In this document: in pieces, positions 44,999 through 47,488 of the stretch
Layout: each line of letters opens with the position of its first letter
Position numbering within the stretch: the first letter of the stretch is position 1
From: Bacteroidota bacterium
GTDB lineage: Bacteria > Bacteroidota > Bacteroidia > Bacteroidales > Paludibacteraceae
Assembly: GCA_017860345.1 (NCBI GenBank)
Contig: JAFNAV010000017.1
Coordinates: 1-47,488, forward strand
DNA: 47,488 bases
Reading direction: 5' to 3'
The notes under the pieces: model-generated
Databases searched by the model: none
Seen by the model: the letters and a program-made list of their open reading frames with translations, nothing else
Told to the model about the DNA's origin: nothing
Position numbers and translations under genes: made by a program

Positions 44999-47488
44999 AT
45001 GAAAACTCATCTACTCAAAAACAAATTGTTTCTTTTTTTCTTATTGGCTATCGCAAGCACCTGGTGGTGCGGTGTAGTCGCTCAGATAAAAACAGCAGAA
45101 ACAGAGATTGCGCTTATAGATCCGACTCTCTCGGATATTGATGTAATAAAAGAAGGAATAAGAAGTGATGTAAAGATTATTTACATGGACGGGAGTCATT
45201 CTATTTTCGAGGCAATGTCTATTGCAATTGAAGAAAATGCACCCGTAAAATCTATTCACGTTATTACACATGGTAGCAATGGAGCATTGTTTACAACAAC
45301 TGATTTTTTTGACATCAATTCTGTAAAACATAATATGTCAGGGGTATCGGGGTGGAAAAACAAGTTTAGCTCTGATGGACAAATTTCCTTATATGGATGT
45401 AATATTGCTGAAAGCGAGAGTGGTAAGCAGTTTATCAGGGATTTATCAAATGCTGCAGGGGTATCTGTAAACGCATCGACTAACCTTACAGGCTCCAAAG
45501 ATCTTGGTGGCGACTGGGAACTTGAGTTTTCGACCGGAAATAAAGCGTCAGCAGCAACCTGTTTTAATTCAAAAATAGAGCAATACAAGCTTACACTTTA
45601 TAAAGCGTTAGTTTGGACCGGAGCAGGACTTCAGAATTATGGATTAACTGTACATAATTATTATAATTCGCTATCCGGTCATTCATCAACATTTTTGGTT
45701 GATAATGCCGCAACAATGCCTGATTTGACGCAGTATTCGTTAGTATTTGTCAATAATCCTGACAGAGCGCTAAACACAACAGAAATATCATACCTGAAAG
45801 CCCATTTGAATAAAGGAGGTCGAATTGTATTTGTCGGGGAACACTCTGGGTTTGCAACTCAGAATGCAAATGTAACAGCCGCCTTTGCAGCTTTAGGCGG
45901 TCACCTATCAATTCAGAATTTAATGTTAGATGGAGGTGCAACATACACTTTAACCCAAATTAACAAATCATCAGAGTTGATGGATGGGGTATCCAAACTT
46001 GCAGGTTCTGCTGCTTCGGCTATAAATATCGGGGGAGTAGCAACTGTTTTGTTAAAGTCTGTTTCTGATCCTACTAAGATTATTATGGCGCAAGAAATGC
46101 TTTACAATGGTGATATTGTAGCTTGGGCCGACGTAAATGAATGGGACGTAATTAACAACGCATCTTACGATACTGGACTTTTTTTCCAAAACCTTCTTTT
46201 AAAGGCCGGCACCAGAATAACAAGCTTGACGGTGGCAAATCTGACAACAACCGAAGCATATTCTGTTTCAGGAGTTTCGGCCATGAGTGGAGGTAACATA
46301 ACCAACGACAACGGTTCGACAATTACTGAAAGAGGTGTTTGCTGGAGCACATCCTCAGCAAGCCCCACAACATCTGACAATAAAGTACTCGATTCAAACG
46401 GCGGTACCGGATCATTTACATGTAAGTTAACCGGCTTATCGCTTAACACTACTTATTATGCAAGAGCGTATGCAAAAAATGCTATAGGTACTGCATATGG
46501 AAATACTATATCTTTCACAACTCCGGCAATTAGTAATACGTCTCCAACTGCAGTTACCGATTTATTTACTTGCCAGAAAAGCGGCACTATAAGCGGAAAC
46601 GTAATGTCTAACGATTTCGATGACGATGGAGACGCGATGACTGCTACAGTTGTAACCAAGCCAAGTTATCACAGCGGAACATTCACTCTAAACAGTGATG
46701 GCTCATTTACTTACACAAACAATGGAACAAACGCACCTTCTGACTTCTTTTCATATTATCTTTCAGATGGTAAATCAACCAGTCAGACCGTTGGGGTAAG
46801 TATAACAATATTTACACCAAGCAATCCACCTGTAGGTGCTGATGGCTCTATTACAGTAGAAGAAACGTATAGTTTTTCTTCTTCCGACTTTACATTCAGT
46901 GATGCCGATGCCGGACATGTTTTTGCCGGAATAAAACTGGTGAGCCTACCTGCAAAAGGCATATTAAAATATGCGGGATTACCTGTTTCTGCAGGATCTA
47001 TTTGTTCTGATGTAAGCAAACTTACTTTTAGTACAAATGGAGATTCCGGGAGTTCTCCTTTTGCAACATTTACATTCAAAGTACAAGCATCATCGGGCGA
47101 AGAAAGTGCTTCTGCTTATACAATGACTATAAACAGAATAGGTAAAACACCAGCTGAGATTACATTATCTGATTTATCTTATACCTACGATGGAAACTCA
47201 AAATCTGCATCTTACGCAACCACACCTTCCGGGTTAACTGTATCTGTAACCTATAATGGTTCATCAACATTACCCATCAATGCAGGAACATATAGCGTAG
47301 TTGCAACAATTAACGATGCAACTTACGAAGGTTCAGTAACAGGTAGTTTAGTTATAAATAAAGCCAACCTGACAGTAAGTGGAGCAGCAGTATCCAACAA
47401 AGTATACGATGGCAACAACATAGCCACAATCAGTGGTGCAACCTTAGTTGGCGTAGTAGGCAGTGACAATGTAGTTTTGGCTACAGCT
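44999..47488 (+). CDS. Giant surface protein with DUF4347 and repeated Ig-like domains (3' truncated)
   Basis: The ATG at 44999 opens a frame that continues past the window end (830 codons visible). A signal peptide (about 1-32, LFLFFLLAIASTWWCGVVAQ) is followed by a DUF4347 domain (about 45-195: VKIIYMDGSHSIFEAM, HVITHGSNGAL, ISLYGCNIAESESGKQFI, TGSKDLGGDWELE). A region of about 205-400 resembles a glutamine-amidotransferase-like or ThuA-like fold (YSLVFVNNPDRALNTTE, GGRIVFVGEHSGF). Extracellular modules come next: an FN3-like repeat (about 410-505), a cadherin/VCBS-like domain (about 508-604), another beta domain (605-710), an MBG-type repeat (716-790) and the start of a YDG-type repeat. 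It is probably a T9SS-exported adhesin, but the C-terminus is not visible. Confidence 0.85.
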   Translation, partial: MKTHLLKNKLFLFFLLAIASTWWCGVVAQIKTAETEIALIDPTLSDIDVIKEGIRSDVKIIYMDGSHSIFEAMSIAIEENAPVKSIHVITHGSNGALFTTTDFFDINSVKHNMSGVSGWKNKFSSDGQISLYGCNIAESESGKQFIRDLSNAAGVSVNASTNLTGSKDLGGDWELEFSTGNKASAATCFNSKIEQYKLTLYKALVWTGAGLQNYGLTVHNYYNSLSGHSSTFLVDNAATMPDLTQYSLVFVNNPDRALNTTEISYLKAHLNKGGRIVFVGEHSGFATQNANVTAAFAALGGHLSIQNLMLDGGATYTLTQINKSSELMDGVSKLAGSAASAINIGGVATVLLKSVSDPTKIIMAQEMLYNGDIVAWADVNEWDVINNASYDTGLFFQNLLLKAGTRITSLTVANLTTTEAYSVSGVSAMSGGNITNDNGSTITERGVCWSTSSASPTTSDNKVLDSNGGTGSFTCKLTGLSLNTTYYARAYAKNAIGTAYGNTISFTTPAISNTSPTAVTDLFTCQKSGTISGNVMSNDFDDDGDAMTATVVTKPSYHSGTFTLNSDGSFTYTNNGTNAPSDFFSYYLSDGKSTSQTVGVSITIFTPSNPPVGADGSITVEETYSFSSSDFTFSDADAGHVFAGIKLVSLPAKGILKYAGLPVSAGSICSDVSKLTFSTNGDSGSSPFATFTFKVQASSGEESASAYTMTINRIGKTPAEITLSDLSYTYDGNSKSASYATTPSGLTVSVTYNGSSTLPINAGTYSVVATINDATYEGSVTGSLVINKANLTVSGAAVSNKVYDGNNIATISGATLVGVVGSDNVVLATA

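Overview
The window looks like a chromosomal segment from an anaerobic, glycan-degrading member of the Bacteroidetes, most likely order Bacteroidales. The evidence is a SusC/SusD pair driven by a hybrid two-component system, a type IX secretion (T9SS) C-terminal signal, Bacteroidetes-type promoters (TTTG or TTG, about 19 bp, then TAnnTTTG) in front of several genes, AT-rich spacers and almost no Shine-Dalgarno sequences. No rRNA, tRNA, CRISPR array, prophage or plasmid gene was seen.

Layout. (1) 1-1.9 kb: the 3' end of a large T9SS-exported surface protein with a 54-codon ORF behind it. (2) 2.1-7.2 kb: two tandem GH109-like Gfo/Idh/MocA proteins and a GH89 alpha-N-acetylglucosaminidase, a small set for alpha-linked N-acetylhexosamines. 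(3) 7.4-16.9 kb: mostly housekeeping genes (nhaC, radA, rplU-rpmA, serS, an omega-amidase-like nitrilase, a serine hydrolase). A REP-associated IS200-like transposase (RAYT) flanked by inverted REP blocks and a HipA-like kinase/DUF3037 gene pair lie among them. (4) 17.0-21.6 kb: a TIGR03915/DUF4130 protein, an AraC-GyrI regulator with a second GyrI-like protein and a VOC protein, another AraC regulator, and pdxH. (5) 22.1-24.9 kb: gcvP, followed by a possible MITE. (6) 25.2-43.3 kb: a pectin-type polysaccharide utilisation locus. It has a divergent HTCS sensor, SusC, SusD, a surface lipoprotein with a DUF4957/DUF5123-like beta-helix, a GH28 polygalacturonase, a CE8 pectinesterase with a C-terminal frameshift, and a CE12-GH43 two-domain enzyme. 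(7) 43.4-47.5 kb: a 59-residue BFD-like [2Fe-2S] protein, a 1.4 kb AT-rich gap, and the 5' part of a giant DUF4347 surface protein that runs off the window.

How the genes work together. In the PUL, the HTCS should sense a pectin-derived oligosaccharide in the periplasm and activate the divergent susCD operon. The lipoproteins and SusC would bind and import pectin fragments. CE8 and CE12 would remove methyl and acetyl esters so that GH28 can cut galacturonan and GH43 can trim arabinose- or xylose-type side chains. The GH109/GH89 cluster is a separate locus suited to mucin- or glycosaminoglycan-like sugars. No wholly new multi-gene system is obvious. The observations most worth following are the HipA-like/DUF3037 pair, the RAYT with paired inverted REP blocks, the 54-codon ORF behind the T9SS gene, the possible MITE, the frameshifted CE8, and the DUF4347 protein with its very long leader.
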